DNA of 7,254 bases from an uncultured Aliarcobacter sp. (GCA_947629065.1 CANRCH010000092.1:1-7254); one strand, 5' to 3'; numbered from the stretch's first letter, positions 1-5,681 are shown. Program-made: numbers and translations. The notes: generated by a model from the letters alone, not told the origin.

Positions 1-35
1 CCTAATGTTGCTAAAATTTTTGTTTTTTTATTCAT
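1..35 (-). CDS. 5' end of a leftward gene with a signal-peptide-like N-terminus (partial)
   Basis: Only the first 11 complete codons are inside the window. Read leftward from an ATG at 35-33 they give MNKKTKILATL, followed by the first two bases of a GG-starting codon. The short lysine-rich start followed by a hydrophobic run looks like the beginning of a Sec signal peptide or a membrane anchor. The start is supported by a strong Shine-Dalgarno sequence (AGGAGA on the minus strand, about 42-47) at ordinary spacing and by an extended -10 element at 62-70. The gene is divergent from the OmpA-like lipoprotein gene. Its product cannot be identified from so little sequence; an exported or envelope protein is inference. 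Confidence 0.7.
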   Translation of the reverse strand, partial: MNKKTKILATL

Positions 36-61
36 AAAATGTCTCCTAATTTTAAAAAAAT

Positions 62-70
62 ATTATAACA
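62..70 (-). promoter_or_regulatory. Extended -10 promoter of the leftward partial gene
   Basis: The minus strand reads TGTTATAAT here, a perfect TG-n-TATAAT extended -10. Transcription would start near position 55 and give a leader of about 20 nt carrying the Shine-Dalgarno sequence before the ATG at 35. No convincing -35 box is visible, which is normal for sigma-70 promoters in Campylobacterota. Confidence 0.65.
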
Positions 71-73
71 AAG

Positions 74-98
74 TTTAGTTACTAAATAGTTACAACTA
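74..98. promoter_or_regulatory. Tandem palindromes between divergent promoters, candidate operator
   Basis: TTTAGTTACTAAA (74-86) is a perfect 13-bp palindrome around a central T. It is followed directly by TAGTT-AC-AACTA (87-98), a second inverted repeat. The heptamer TAGTTAC occurs twice, at 76-82 and 87-93, exactly 11 bp apart, so both copies face the same side of the helix. The block lies between the two divergent -10 elements: about -19 to -43 for the leftward gene, and upstream of about -37 for the lipoprotein gene. This is a typical place for a regulator of one or both genes. The regulator is unknown. Confidence 0.45.
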
Positions 99-119
99 AC
101 AATTATTTCACAGTTTCTA

Positions 120-128
120 TGCTAGAAT
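120..128 (+). promoter_or_regulatory. Extended -10 promoter of the OmpA-like lipoprotein gene
   Basis: TGCTAGAAT is a TG-n-TAnAAT extended -10 of the same form as the one at 2460-2468. Transcription would start near 135, leaving a leader of roughly 22 nt that contains AAAGG (146-150) six bases before the ATG at 157. Confidence 0.6.
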
Positions 129-156
129 CACAGATAAAATAATATAAAGGCTTATT

Positions 157-903
157 ATGAAAATATTAAATTTTAAAACTCTAATTAGTGTTGCACTTGC
201 TGGTACTTTACTTACAGGTTGTGCGACTGGTTCTGGAAACCAAAATGGTCAAAATGAAGGTGGTGTATTTAGTGAAAACAAAGGTGCAATTATTGGAACA
301 ACAGTTGGAGCAATTGCAGGAGTTGTTTTAGGAAATAATATTGGTGGTGGAAGCAAATCAAGAAACAAAGTAATTGGTGGAGTTGCTGGTGCTGCTATTG
401 GTGGGGCTATTGGATATAGTATTGATAAACAAGCAAAAGAGGTAGCTGAAAGTCTAAATACAAATGTAAATAATAATCCAAATGCACAAATGGATCCAAA
501 CAATGATTTAATTGTATCAAATACAGACAACTATGTAAAAATAATGTTTAGAGATGATATGATGTTTGAAGTAAACTCGGCAAATCCAACATACAGTGCA
601 AGTCAAAAAATTGCAAAAATAAACCCTGTTTTAGCAAACTATCCAAACACTCTTGTACAAATTGTAGGTCACACAGACAATAGTGGAACTCACGCATATA
701 ATCAAACATTATCAGAAAAAAGAGCTACAAATGTAGGAAATATTATTCATAATAGTGGTGTTTCAAACCAAATTTTCTCAAGAGGTTGTTCTTATGATAA
801 ACCAGTTGCTGCAAATACAACAAAACAAAATATGGATTTAAATAGAAGAGTAGAAGTATATTTATACCCAAATCAAGAATCAGTAATTGATGTTTGTAAA
901 TAA
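157..903 (+). CDS. OmpA-family lipoprotein with glycine-zipper segment (YiaD-like)
   Basis: This is a 248-residue envelope lipoprotein predicted to be anchored by a lipid and to hold the peptidoglycan non-covalently. Residues 1-22 form a lipoprotein signal peptide with lipobox LTGC, so Cys22 would be the lipidated N-terminus. A Ser/Asn/Gly linker follows. Residues 43-88 are a glycine-zipper segment (repeated GxxxG, as in GAIIG, GGVAGAAIGGAIG) that may insert in or pack on the membrane. Residues about 125-238 are the OmpA C-terminal domain, with GHTDNSG (171-177), LSEKRA (185-190) and NRRVE (229-233). Asp174 and Arg189 have the 15-residue spacing of the pair that binds diaminopimelate in OmpA proteins. 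The domain order matches E. coli YiaD. Cys211 and Cys247 lie in the periplasmic part and could form a disulfide. The gene appears monocistronic, with its own promoter and terminator. Fold and location are confident; the specific role is not. Confidence 0.9.
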   Translation: MKILNFKTLISVALAGTLLTGCATGSGNQNGQNEGGVFSENKGAIIGTTVGAIAGVVLGNNIGGGSKSRNKVIGGVAGAAIGGAIGYSIDKQAKEVAESLNTNVNNNPNAQMDPNNDLIVSNTDNYVKIMFRDDMMFEVNSANPTYSASQKIAKINPVLANYPNTLVQIVGHTDNSGTHAYNQTLSEKRATNVGNIIHNSGVSNQIFSRGCSYDKPVAANTTKQNMDLNRRVEVYLYPNQESVIDVCK

Positions 904-912
904 ATTTGTAGG

Positions 913-940
913 TAAAAGGGAGTCCCCTTTTATCTATTTT
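913..940 (+). terminator. Intrinsic terminator after the lipoprotein gene
   Basis: An 8-bp stem, TAAAAGGG (913-920) with CCCTTTTA (925-932), closes a 4-base loop and is followed by a T-rich tail (TCTATTTT). It begins 10 bp after the lipoprotein stop codon. The U-tract is interrupted, so termination may be incomplete. The tail also forms the upstream part of the next gene's promoter. Confidence 0.65.
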
Positions 941-944
941 AGCT

Positions 945-950
945 TATAAT
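945..950 (+). promoter_or_regulatory. -10 element directly abutting the methyltransferase ATG
   Basis: TATAAT at 945-950, preceded by a T-rich stretch, ends only 5 bases before the ATG at 956. The predicted transcript start falls at about 956-957, so the mRNA would be leaderless or nearly so. There is no purine-rich Shine-Dalgarno sequence between the hexamer and the ATG, and the in-frame stop TAA (947-949) inside the hexamer rules out an earlier start. Confidence 0.5.
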
Positions 951-955
951 TTCAA

Positions 956-1969
956 ATGATTAGATTCAAAAACTACTTTAACTCTTGGCTATATGAAAAA
1001 AATGGCTACTACACAAACTACAAAAAAATAGGAAAAGATGGAGACTTTTATACAAGCGTTTCTACTTCTAAATTTTTTGGTGGAGCAATTGCAAAAAAAA
1101 TAATATCTTTGTATGATGAAGGCTTTTTAAAAGAAGACTCTTTAATAGTTGAAATTGGGGCTGAAAAAGGCTACTTGATTGCAGATATTATAGAGTTTTT
1201 ATACACACTTAAACCAAATTTATTAAAAAAGTTTAGATTTATAATTATTGAAAAGTTTGAAGAGATAGAAAATTTACAAAAAGAGTATCTACAAAAATCT
1301 TTTGGAAAATTTATAAAATTTGAGTTTTATGAAAATATAAATGAACTAAAAAAATATCATAAAAACTCATCTTTTATATATTCAAATGAGATTTTTGATT
1401 CATTTTCTTGTGATTTAATATACACAAAAAATGATATTTTAAATCTAGCTTTTATTGAAAATAATAAAATAAAATTCATTCCAAATGAAGATGAAAATGT
1501 CTTTAAATATAGCCAAAAATATGGTATTAAAAAAGGAGAAGTTCCAAACTATAAAGAGTTTATAGATTCTATTTGTACTATTTTTGATAAGTTTTTCTTT
1601 CTTACTTTTGATTATGGGCAAGATTTTGCAAGAGATGATTTTAGTATAAGAGTATATAAAAATCATAAAGTTTACTCTATTTTTGAAGATGATTTCGATT
1701 TTAAAGAGTTTTTTCAAAATTCAGATATTACTTATGATGTAAATTTTTTATATCTAATTGACTGTTTTAAAGATAATAATATAGAAAACATAACTTACCA
1801 AACTCAAGCAAGAACTCTTGTAGATTTTGGAATTATTGAGCTTTTAGAGATTTTAAAAGCAAATTGTGATGAAAAATCTTTTCAAAAAGAGCTTCAAAAA
1901 GCAAAACTGCTATTTGATACAAAAACATTTGGTGAAAGATTTAAAACACTGCAAGTAAAAAAAGGTTAG
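956..1969 (+). CDS. SAM-dependent methyltransferase of the MidA/NDUFAF7 family
   Basis: This 337-residue protein is probably cytoplasmic and resembles the family of mitochondrial NDUFAF7 (MidA), an arginine methyltransferase used in assembly of respiratory complex I. Family landmarks appear in order: GDFYTSVS (29-36, usually GDFxTAPxxS); the SAM-binding motif VEIGAEKG (65-72); SNEIFDSF (143-150, matching the NExFDA motif); FDYG (218-221); DITYDVNF (257-264); and the C-terminal FGERFKTL (325-332). The ATG is fixed because an in-frame stop lies three codons upstream and the next possible start would remove the GDFYT motif. It has no visible ribosome-binding site. The yraN gene begins two bases after its stop, so the pair is probably co-transcribed. 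The bacterial substrate is unknown; the complex I link is family knowledge from eukaryotes, not shown here. Confidence 0.82.
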   Translation: MIRFKNYFNSWLYEKNGYYTNYKKIGKDGDFYTSVSTSKFFGGAIAKKIISLYDEGFLKEDSLIVEIGAEKGYLIADIIEFLYTLKPNLLKKFRFIIIEKFEEIENLQKEYLQKSFGKFIKFEFYENINELKKYHKNSSFIYSNEIFDSFSCDLIYTKNDILNLAFIENNKIKFIPNEDENVFKYSQKYGIKKGEVPNYKEFIDSICTIFDKFFFLTFDYGQDFARDDFSIRVYKNHKVYSIFEDDFDFKEFFQNSDITYDVNFLYLIDCFKDNNIENITYQTQARTLVDFGIIELLEILKANCDEKSFQKELQKAKLLFDTKTFGERFKTLQVKKG

Positions 1970-1971
1970 TT

Positions 1972-2304
1972 TTGAGTAAAGAAAAAGGTGATTTTGCTGA
2001 AAAAAGAGCTATCTCTTTTTTGGAAGATAGAGATTTCAAAATAGTAGAAATAAACTTTTATGCAAAAAAACTTGGTGAAATTGATATTATTGCTACAAAA
2101 AACGATGTTTTACACTTTTTTGAAGTGAAATCAGGAACTAGTTATGAAAGTGCAGTTGAAAATATTACTAAAACAAAACTATCAAAACTAAAAAGAAGTA
2201 TTTTGTACTATATTCAAAGTAAAAATATAGAAAAAGCTTTTGATTTAAATGCAATAATAATTTGTGATGATGGGATATTTTTAATAGAGAATATTACAAT
2301 GTAA
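1972..2304 (+). CDS. yraN: YraN/UPF0102 family protein, PD-(D/E)xK nuclease-like
   Basis: A 110-residue protein of the YraN (UPF0102) family, whose fold is that of Holliday-junction-resolvase-type nucleases; its cellular role is not firmly established. Visible signature residues are Gly6 and Glu10 in the N-terminal helix (GDFAEKRA), Glu36 and Asp38 in GEIDIIA, and Glu51-Val-Lys53, the E-x-K half of the PD-(D/E)xK site. The usual R-F-D motif is reduced to FDLNAI at 90-95. Length is normal for the family. The start is a TTG (1972-1974) with AAAGG at 1961-1965 six bases upstream, inside the end of the methyltransferase gene; this start gives the conserved GxxAE beginning. Tight spacing suggests translational coupling with that gene. 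A functional nuclease is inferred, since all three acidic/Lys positions are present. Confidence 0.85.
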   Translation: MSKEKGDFAEKRAISFLEDRDFKIVEINFYAKKLGEIDIIATKNDVLHFFEVKSGTSYESAVENITKTKLSKLKRSILYYIQSKNIEKAFDLNAIIICDDGIFLIENITM

Positions 2305-2305
2305 G

Positions 2306-2336
2306 TTAGGGGTGAAGGTCGCAAAAACACCCCTAA
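2306..2336. terminator. Strong hairpin without U-tract after yraN
   Basis: TTAGGGGTG (2306-2314) pairs perfectly with CACCCCTAA (2328-2336), making a 9-bp stem with a 13-base loop that starts 2 bases after the yraN stop. It is one of the few GC-containing stretches in this area. No run of T follows on either strand, so it is not a textbook intrinsic terminator. It may protect or process the 3' end of the mRNA, pause polymerase, or be part of a small RNA. Confidence 0.5.
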
Positions 2337-2351
2337 ATTATTAGTGACTTG

Positions 2352-2370
2352 TTATACTTAAAAAGTATAA
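2352..2370. repeat. 19-bp perfect inverted repeat, candidate operator
   Basis: TTATACTT-AAA-AAGTATAA is a perfect 8+8 bp inverted repeat with a 3-base centre. It lies 6 bp upstream of a TATAAT hexamer (2377-2382), covering roughly the -18 to -37 zone of a start near 2389. A repressor or activator site is plausible. No U-tract follows, so a terminator role is unlikely. I cannot assign a regulator; it does not match the classic FNR or BirA palindromes as I know them. Confidence 0.4.
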
Positions 2371-2376
2371 AAGAAT

Positions 2377-2382
2377 TATAAT
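2377..2382 (+). promoter_or_regulatory. Possible distal -10 element upstream of bioF
   Basis: A perfect TATAAT hexamer without the TG extension. If active it would start transcription near 2389 and give bioF a leader of about 100 nt, placing the inverted repeat at 2352-2370 in operator position. In DNA this AT-rich, a chance hexamer is common, so it ranks below the promoter at 2460-2468. Confidence 0.3.
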
Positions 2383-2387
2383 AAATC

Positions 2388-2396
2388 ATTGTAGCA
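2388..2396 (-). promoter_or_regulatory. Possible leftward extended -10 inside the yraN-bioF gap
   Basis: The minus strand reads TGCTACAAT, the same TGCTAnAAT form as the two best rightward promoters here. A transcript from about 2381 leftward would cross the inverted repeat at 2352-2370 and the strong hairpin at 2306-2336 and run antisense to the end of yraN. No open frame of useful size starts there. It is either chance or a small non-coding RNA promoter. Confidence 0.25.
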
Positions 2397-2431
2397 TTAA
2401 ACTAGCAAAGAAAATAATTTTTTAATTTTAT

Positions 2432-2443
2432 TTGATTAATCAA
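2432..2443. repeat. 12-bp perfect palindrome upstream of the bioF promoter
   Basis: TTGATTAATCAA is self-complementary and ends 16 bp before the TGCTAAAAT element, at about -32 to -43 from the predicted start. It contains the FNR/CRP-like half sites TTGAT and ATCAA, but with a 2-bp rather than 4-bp spacer, so it is not a standard FNR box. A regulator site is possible; chance is also possible in AT-rich DNA. Confidence 0.3.
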
Positions 2444-2459
2444 TTAAATATATGCTTTT

Positions 2460-2468
2460 TGCTAAAAT
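2460..2468 (+). promoter_or_regulatory. Extended -10 promoter of the bioF-mqnE operon
   Basis: TGCTAAAAT preceded by a T run (CTTTTTG) is a good Campylobacterota extended -10. The predicted start near 2475 leaves a leader of about 17 nt containing GGAG (2483-2486) before the TTG at 2492. The promoter would drive the four overlapping or closely spaced genes up to the terminator at 5640-5681. Confidence 0.6.
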
Positions 2469-2491
2469 TATGTTTTAAATTTGGAGAGAAA

Positions 2492-3595
2492 TTGTACGAA
2501 AAAGAGTTAAATTCTATAAAAAAATCAAATCGTTTTAGAGAAAGAAAACTATTTGATGAAAACTTAATTGATCTTGCATCAAATGATTATTTAGGACTTG
2601 CAAGTAATAAAGAACTACTTCAAAAAGCATTTTTAAGAATCGAAAAACTACAATCTTTTAGCCCAAAAGCATCAATATTAGTAAATGGCTACAGTAAAAT
2701 TCACAAAGAGTTTGAAGAGCTTTTATGCAAAGTAAATGGTTTTGAAGATGGTATTGTTGTAGGAAGTGGTTTTTTAGCAAATATTTCACTAATAGAGAGC
2801 TTGGTTCGAAAAAACGATACTTTGTTTATAGATGAAGAGTATCACGCAAGTGGAATTCTTGCAACAAAACTTTTAAAAGATGAACAAGTTGTAAAGTTTT
2901 TACATAATGATGAAAAAGATTTAGAAGAAAAACTAAAATCTTGTACAAGAAATGGAAGAAAAATCATTGCAATTGAGGGTGTTTACTCTATGAATGGAAA
3001 TCTTGCAAAAAAAGAGATATTTGATATTGCAAACAAATATAACTCAATTTTAATTGTAGATGAAGCACATAGTTCAGGTGTAATTGGAAAAAATCTTCTT
3101 GGAATTTATGATTATTACAATATAAATATTGAAAAAAATCATATAAAAATGGGAACATTGGGCAAAGCTTATGGTTCTTATGGTGCGTATATTCTAGCAA
3201 GTAAAAATATAATCTCTTTTTTAGAAAATCGTGCTAAACCTATTATATATTCAACATCTCTAAGTCTTTTTGATACAGCTTTAGCACTTGAGAGTTTAAA
3301 CTATATTATAAATAACAAAAATCTCTTAAGCCAAAAAATTAAGGAAAATTTAAATATAATTTACGACTATTTAGGAATTGAATCAAAATCTTTAATTATT
3401 CCTATTTTAATAAATGACAACGAAAAAGTTTTAAAGATTCAAGAATCTTTAAAAAATAGTGGTTTCCTTGTAGGTGCGATAAGGCAACCAACTGTTAAAA
3501 ACGCAATTATTAGACTTATTGCAAAAATAGATATATCTAAAGATGAGTTAGTAACTGTATGCAAATTAATAAAGGAATTAAATGCAAATAAATGA
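2492..3595 (+). CDS. bioF: 8-amino-7-oxononanoate synthase (BioF), PLP enzyme of biotin synthesis
   Basis: BioF condenses L-alanine with a pimeloyl thioester, releasing CO2, to give KAPA in the biotin pathway (cytoplasm). The 367 residues align in order with E. coli BioF: SNDYLGLAS (30-38), NGYSKIHKEFEELL (65-78), GSGFLANISL (91-100), His118, IEGVYSMNG (161-169), IVDEAHSSGVIG (188-199), the PLP lysine Lys225 in GTLGKAYGSYG, IYSTS (252-256) and AIRQPTV (329-335). AIRQPTV matches AIRPPTV of BioF and favours BioF over the related glycine C-acetyltransferase. The start chosen is TTG at 2492: it has GGAG five bases upstream, gives the usual MYEKEL-type beginning, and lies just after the promoter. 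An in-frame TTG at 2432 would add 20 hydrophobic residues, but it precedes the promoter and lacks a ribosome-binding site. The end overlaps the carbonic anhydrase gene by 14 bp. Confidence 0.88.
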   Translation: MYEKELNSIKKSNRFRERKLFDENLIDLASNDYLGLASNKELLQKAFLRIEKLQSFSPKASILVNGYSKIHKEFEELLCKVNGFEDGIVVGSGFLANISLIESLVRKNDTLFIDEEYHASGILATKLLKDEQVVKFLHNDEKDLEEKLKSCTRNGRKIIAIEGVYSMNGNLAKKEIFDIANKYNSILIVDEAHSSGVIGKNLLGIYDYYNINIEKNHIKMGTLGKAYGSYGAYILASKNIISFLENRAKPIIYSTSLSLFDTALALESLNYIINNKNLLSQKIKENLNIIYDYLGIESKSLIIPILINDNEKVLKIQESLKNSGFLVGAIRQPTVKNAIIRLIAKIDISKDELVTVCKLIKELNANK

Positions 3596-4241
3596 CCTAA
3601 TAAAAGGGAACAAAAAGTTCAGAGAAGCCAGATTTACAAAGTATGAAACTGACTTAAAAAGATTAACTCAAGATGGACAAAATCCAGATATTTTGTTTAT
3701 TGGGTGTAGTGATAGTAGAGTTACTCCTGAACTTGTTCTTGATTCAAAACCAGGTGATATGTTTACTCTTAGAAATGTTGGAAACTTTGTACCTCCATAT
3801 AATCCAGATGAAGATTTTCACGGAACAAGTGCTGTTATTGAGTATGCTGTAAATGTTTTAAATGTAAAACATATTATTGTTTGTGGACACTCTCACTGTG
3901 GGGCTGTAAAAAGTCTTTACCAAGACTTAGGAGATAGCAAAGATTTAGTAAATGTTAAAAAATGGCTAGAACTTGGGAAAAAAGCAAAAGAGTACACACT
4001 TTTAGCAACTATGGATAAAAATAATAAAGAACAGATTTATAGAACAACAGAAAAAGTATCTATTGTTTATCAAATGGAAAACCTTCTTTCTTTCCCATAT
4101 ATTGTGAAAAAAATCAAAGAGGGAACTATTCAAATTCATGGTTGGTATTATGATATTGAAGATGGAAAAATTGATTTTTATGATGGAAATGATTGTATTT
4201 TCAAACCATTAGAAGAGTTTAATGATGAATCAACAAACTAG
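3582..4241 (+). CDS. Beta-class carbonic anhydrase
   Basis: This cytoplasmic zinc enzyme interconverts CO2 and bicarbonate. The 219-residue protein shows the full beta-class active site: Cys42 with the Asp44-Arg46 dyad in CSDSR (42-46), and His103 and Cys106 in GHSHCGA (102-108). Cys42, His103 and Cys106 are the zinc ligands, with Asp44 as fourth ligand or catalytic partner. RNVGN (64-68) and the C-terminal HGWYYDIEDGKI (186-197) are further family marks. No signal peptide is seen. The ATG lies within bioF (14-bp overlap) with AGGA five bases upstream, so translation is probably coupled. Context suggests bicarbonate supply to biotin-dependent carboxylases, or recycling of the carbon released by BioF and MqnE; that link is inference. 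The family call is firm. Confidence 0.95.
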   Translation: MQINDLIKGNKKFREARFTKYETDLKRLTQDGQNPDILFIGCSDSRVTPELVLDSKPGDMFTLRNVGNFVPPYNPDEDFHGTSAVIEYAVNVLNVKHIIVCGHSHCGAVKSLYQDLGDSKDLVNVKKWLELGKKAKEYTLLATMDKNNKEQIYRTTEKVSIVYQMENLLSFPYIVKKIKEGTIQIHGWYYDIEDGKIDFYDGNDCIFKPLEEFNDESTN

Positions 4242-4542
4242 AAAACTTCCAAAATCGACTATTATTACAATAACTGCTATTTGTCTTGTTGCTTTTATTG
4301 CATTTATTATTTTAAAAGTCCTAAAAGAGGAGAGAATTACTGAAATTTTATCTACACTTGGGCATACTAACATTAAAAATGTAGAAGTTATAAATAAACT
4401 TGATGTTGAAGATGAGATTACAAAAAAAAGAAGTAAAGTTTTTAAAGTTGCTTTTTATGATAATGATTTACAAAAATATTGTATAGGTTTTCTTCATCAC
4501 CAGGATAAAAATAACTACACTAAAGATTTAGATTGTAAATAG
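4222..4542 (+). CDS. Small single-pass membrane protein of unknown function
   Basis: I do not recognise this 106-residue protein. It has a short polar, basic N-terminus (to Lys11), one hydrophobic helix at about 13-34 (STIITITAICLV onward), and a charged soluble domain of about 70 residues rich in Lys, Glu and Asp. Cys87 and Cys105 lie in the soluble part and could pair if it faces the periplasm. Basic residues flank both sides of the helix, so topology is unclear. The start is one of two adjacent ATGs (4222 or 4225) inside the carbonic anhydrase gene, a 20-bp overlap; GAAGAG at 4212-4217 is a weak ribosome-binding site. The stop overlaps the Shine-Dalgarno sequence of mqnE. The overlaps on both sides argue that it is a real gene, translated together with its neighbours. 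Confidence 0.75.
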   Translation: MMNQQTRKLPKSTIITITAICLVAFIAFIILKVLKEERITEILSTLGHTNIKNVEVINKLDVEDEITKKRSKVFKVAFYDNDLQKYCIGFLHHQDKNNYTKDLDCK

Positions 4543-4549
4543 GAAGATT

Positions 4550-5611
4550 ATGAATTTAATTGATAAATTAGAGAAACAAGAGAGATTAAACTTTGAAGAA
4601 GCTTTAAAACTATATGACTTAGATCTCTTTACTCTTGCACATTATGCAAATAAAATTAGAGAAGAAAAATTTGGTAAAAAAACATATTTTAATATAAACA
4701 GACACATAAATCCAACAAATATTTGTAAAGATGTTTGTCAATTTTGTGCATATAGTGCAAGTAGAAAAAACCCAAATCAATATACTTTAAGCCACGAAGA
4801 GATTTTAAATATTGTAAAAAATTCATCTAGAAATGGAATAAAAGAGGTGCATATTGTATCAGCACACAATCCACACACAGGTTTAAAATGGTATATGGAT
4901 GTGTTTAAAAAAATTAGAGAAAACCATCCAGAAATACATATAAAAGCACTAACAGCTGCTGAAATTCACTTTTTAAGCACAGAGTACAATCTTAGCTACG
5001 AAGAAGTTATTAATATGATGATTGAAAATGGTATTGATTCAATGCCAGGTGGTGGAGCTGAGATTTTTGATGAAAAGGTGAGAAAAAGAATTTGTGGCGG
5101 AAAAGTAACTTCAGCACAATGGCTAGAAATTCACAAGCTTTGGCATGAAAAAGGAAGAAAAAGTAACGCTACAATGCTTTTTGGACATATTGAATCAAGA
5201 GAAAATAGAATTGATCATATGTTTAGATTAAGAGATTTACAAGATATCACTGGTGGATTTAATGCATTTATTCCTTTGGTGTTTCAAACAGAAAACAACT
5301 ACTTAAAAGTAAAAGAAGCACTTACAGGTCAAGAGATTTTAAAAACTTATGCAATTGCAAGAATTGTACTTGATAATATTCCAAACATTAAAGCATATTG
5401 GGCAACTTCAACTGTAAAACTAGCACTTATTGCTCAAGAATTTGGTGCAAATGATGTAGATGGAACAATTGAAAAAGAGTCAATCCAAAGTGCAGCAGGT
5501 GCAAATAGTAGAAATGGAATTGCACAAAAAGAGTTTGTTGAACTAATTAAAAACTCTGGATATATTCCAGTTGAAAGAGATAGTATTTATAACGAATTAA
5601 AAGTTTGGTAA
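4550..5611 (+). CDS. mqnE: Aminofutalosine synthase MqnE (radical SAM)
   Basis: MqnE is the radical-SAM enzyme of the futalosine route to menaquinone. It adds the adenosyl radical to 3-[(1-carboxyvinyl)oxy]benzoate and gives aminofutalosine plus CO2/bicarbonate. The 353-residue protein has the cluster motif Cys59-x3-Cys63-x2-Cys66 within NPTNICKDVCQFCAYS (54-69), then EVHIVSAHNPH (99-109), IKALTAAEIHF (131-141), SMPGGGAEIFDEKVR (164-178), NATMLFGHIE (206-215) and QDITGGFNAFIPLVF (231-245). These fit MqnE rather than the related cyclase MqnC. Length is typical. The ATG has AGGA (4541-4544), overlapping the previous stop codon, five bases upstream. It is the last gene of the operon, followed by the terminator at 5640-5681. 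Menaquinone is the main respiratory quinone in Campylobacterota, so the gene is probably housekeeping; no other mqn gene is in the window. Confidence 0.92.
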   Translation: MNLIDKLEKQERLNFEEALKLYDLDLFTLAHYANKIREEKFGKKTYFNINRHINPTNICKDVCQFCAYSASRKNPNQYTLSHEEILNIVKNSSRNGIKEVHIVSAHNPHTGLKWYMDVFKKIRENHPEIHIKALTAAEIHFLSTEYNLSYEEVINMMIENGIDSMPGGGAEIFDEKVRKRICGGKVTSAQWLEIHKLWHEKGRKSNATMLFGHIESRENRIDHMFRLRDLQDITGGFNAFIPLVFQTENNYLKVKEALTGQEILKTYAIARIVLDNIPNIKAYWATSTVKLALIAQEFGANDVDGTIEKESIQSAAGANSRNGIAQKEFVELIKNSGYIPVERDSIYNELKVW

Positions 5612-5639
5612 TTTAAGTTAAAGATTAGAAGATATATAG

Positions 5640-5681
5640 ATGAGAAGAGTTTAAATTTTTAAAAATCTTCTCATTTTTTTT
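5640..5681 (+). terminator. Intrinsic terminator of the bioF-mqnE operon, inside the convergent gene
   Basis: ATGAGAAGA (5640-5648) pairs perfectly with TCTTCTCAT (5666-5674), and an eight-base T run follows (5674-5681). The A/T-rich loop contains the stop codon of the leftward gene (5651-5653). In the rightward direction this is a standard terminator. Leftward, the sequence after the stem is only mildly T-rich, so termination of the flagellar operon there would be weak. Confidence 0.85.

Noticed and set aside
249..530. Antisense open frame across the lipoprotein's glycine-zipper region
   Set aside because: Its Pro/Leu/Ile-rich translation is the mirror of Gly/Ala-rich codons in a well-supported gene; no ribosome-binding site and no family features.
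1445..1717. Antisense open frame within the methyltransferase gene
   Set aside because: A Phe/Ile/Lys-rich product expected from AT-rich complementary sequence; the sense-strand gene is supported by several motifs.
2432..2443. TTGATTAATCAA as an FNR/CRP-type box
   Set aside because: The half sites match but the spacer is 2 bp instead of 4 bp, so it is kept only as an unassigned palindrome.
2988..3200. Antisense open frame within bioF
   Set aside because: It lies opposite the conserved PLP-binding segment and has no independent support.
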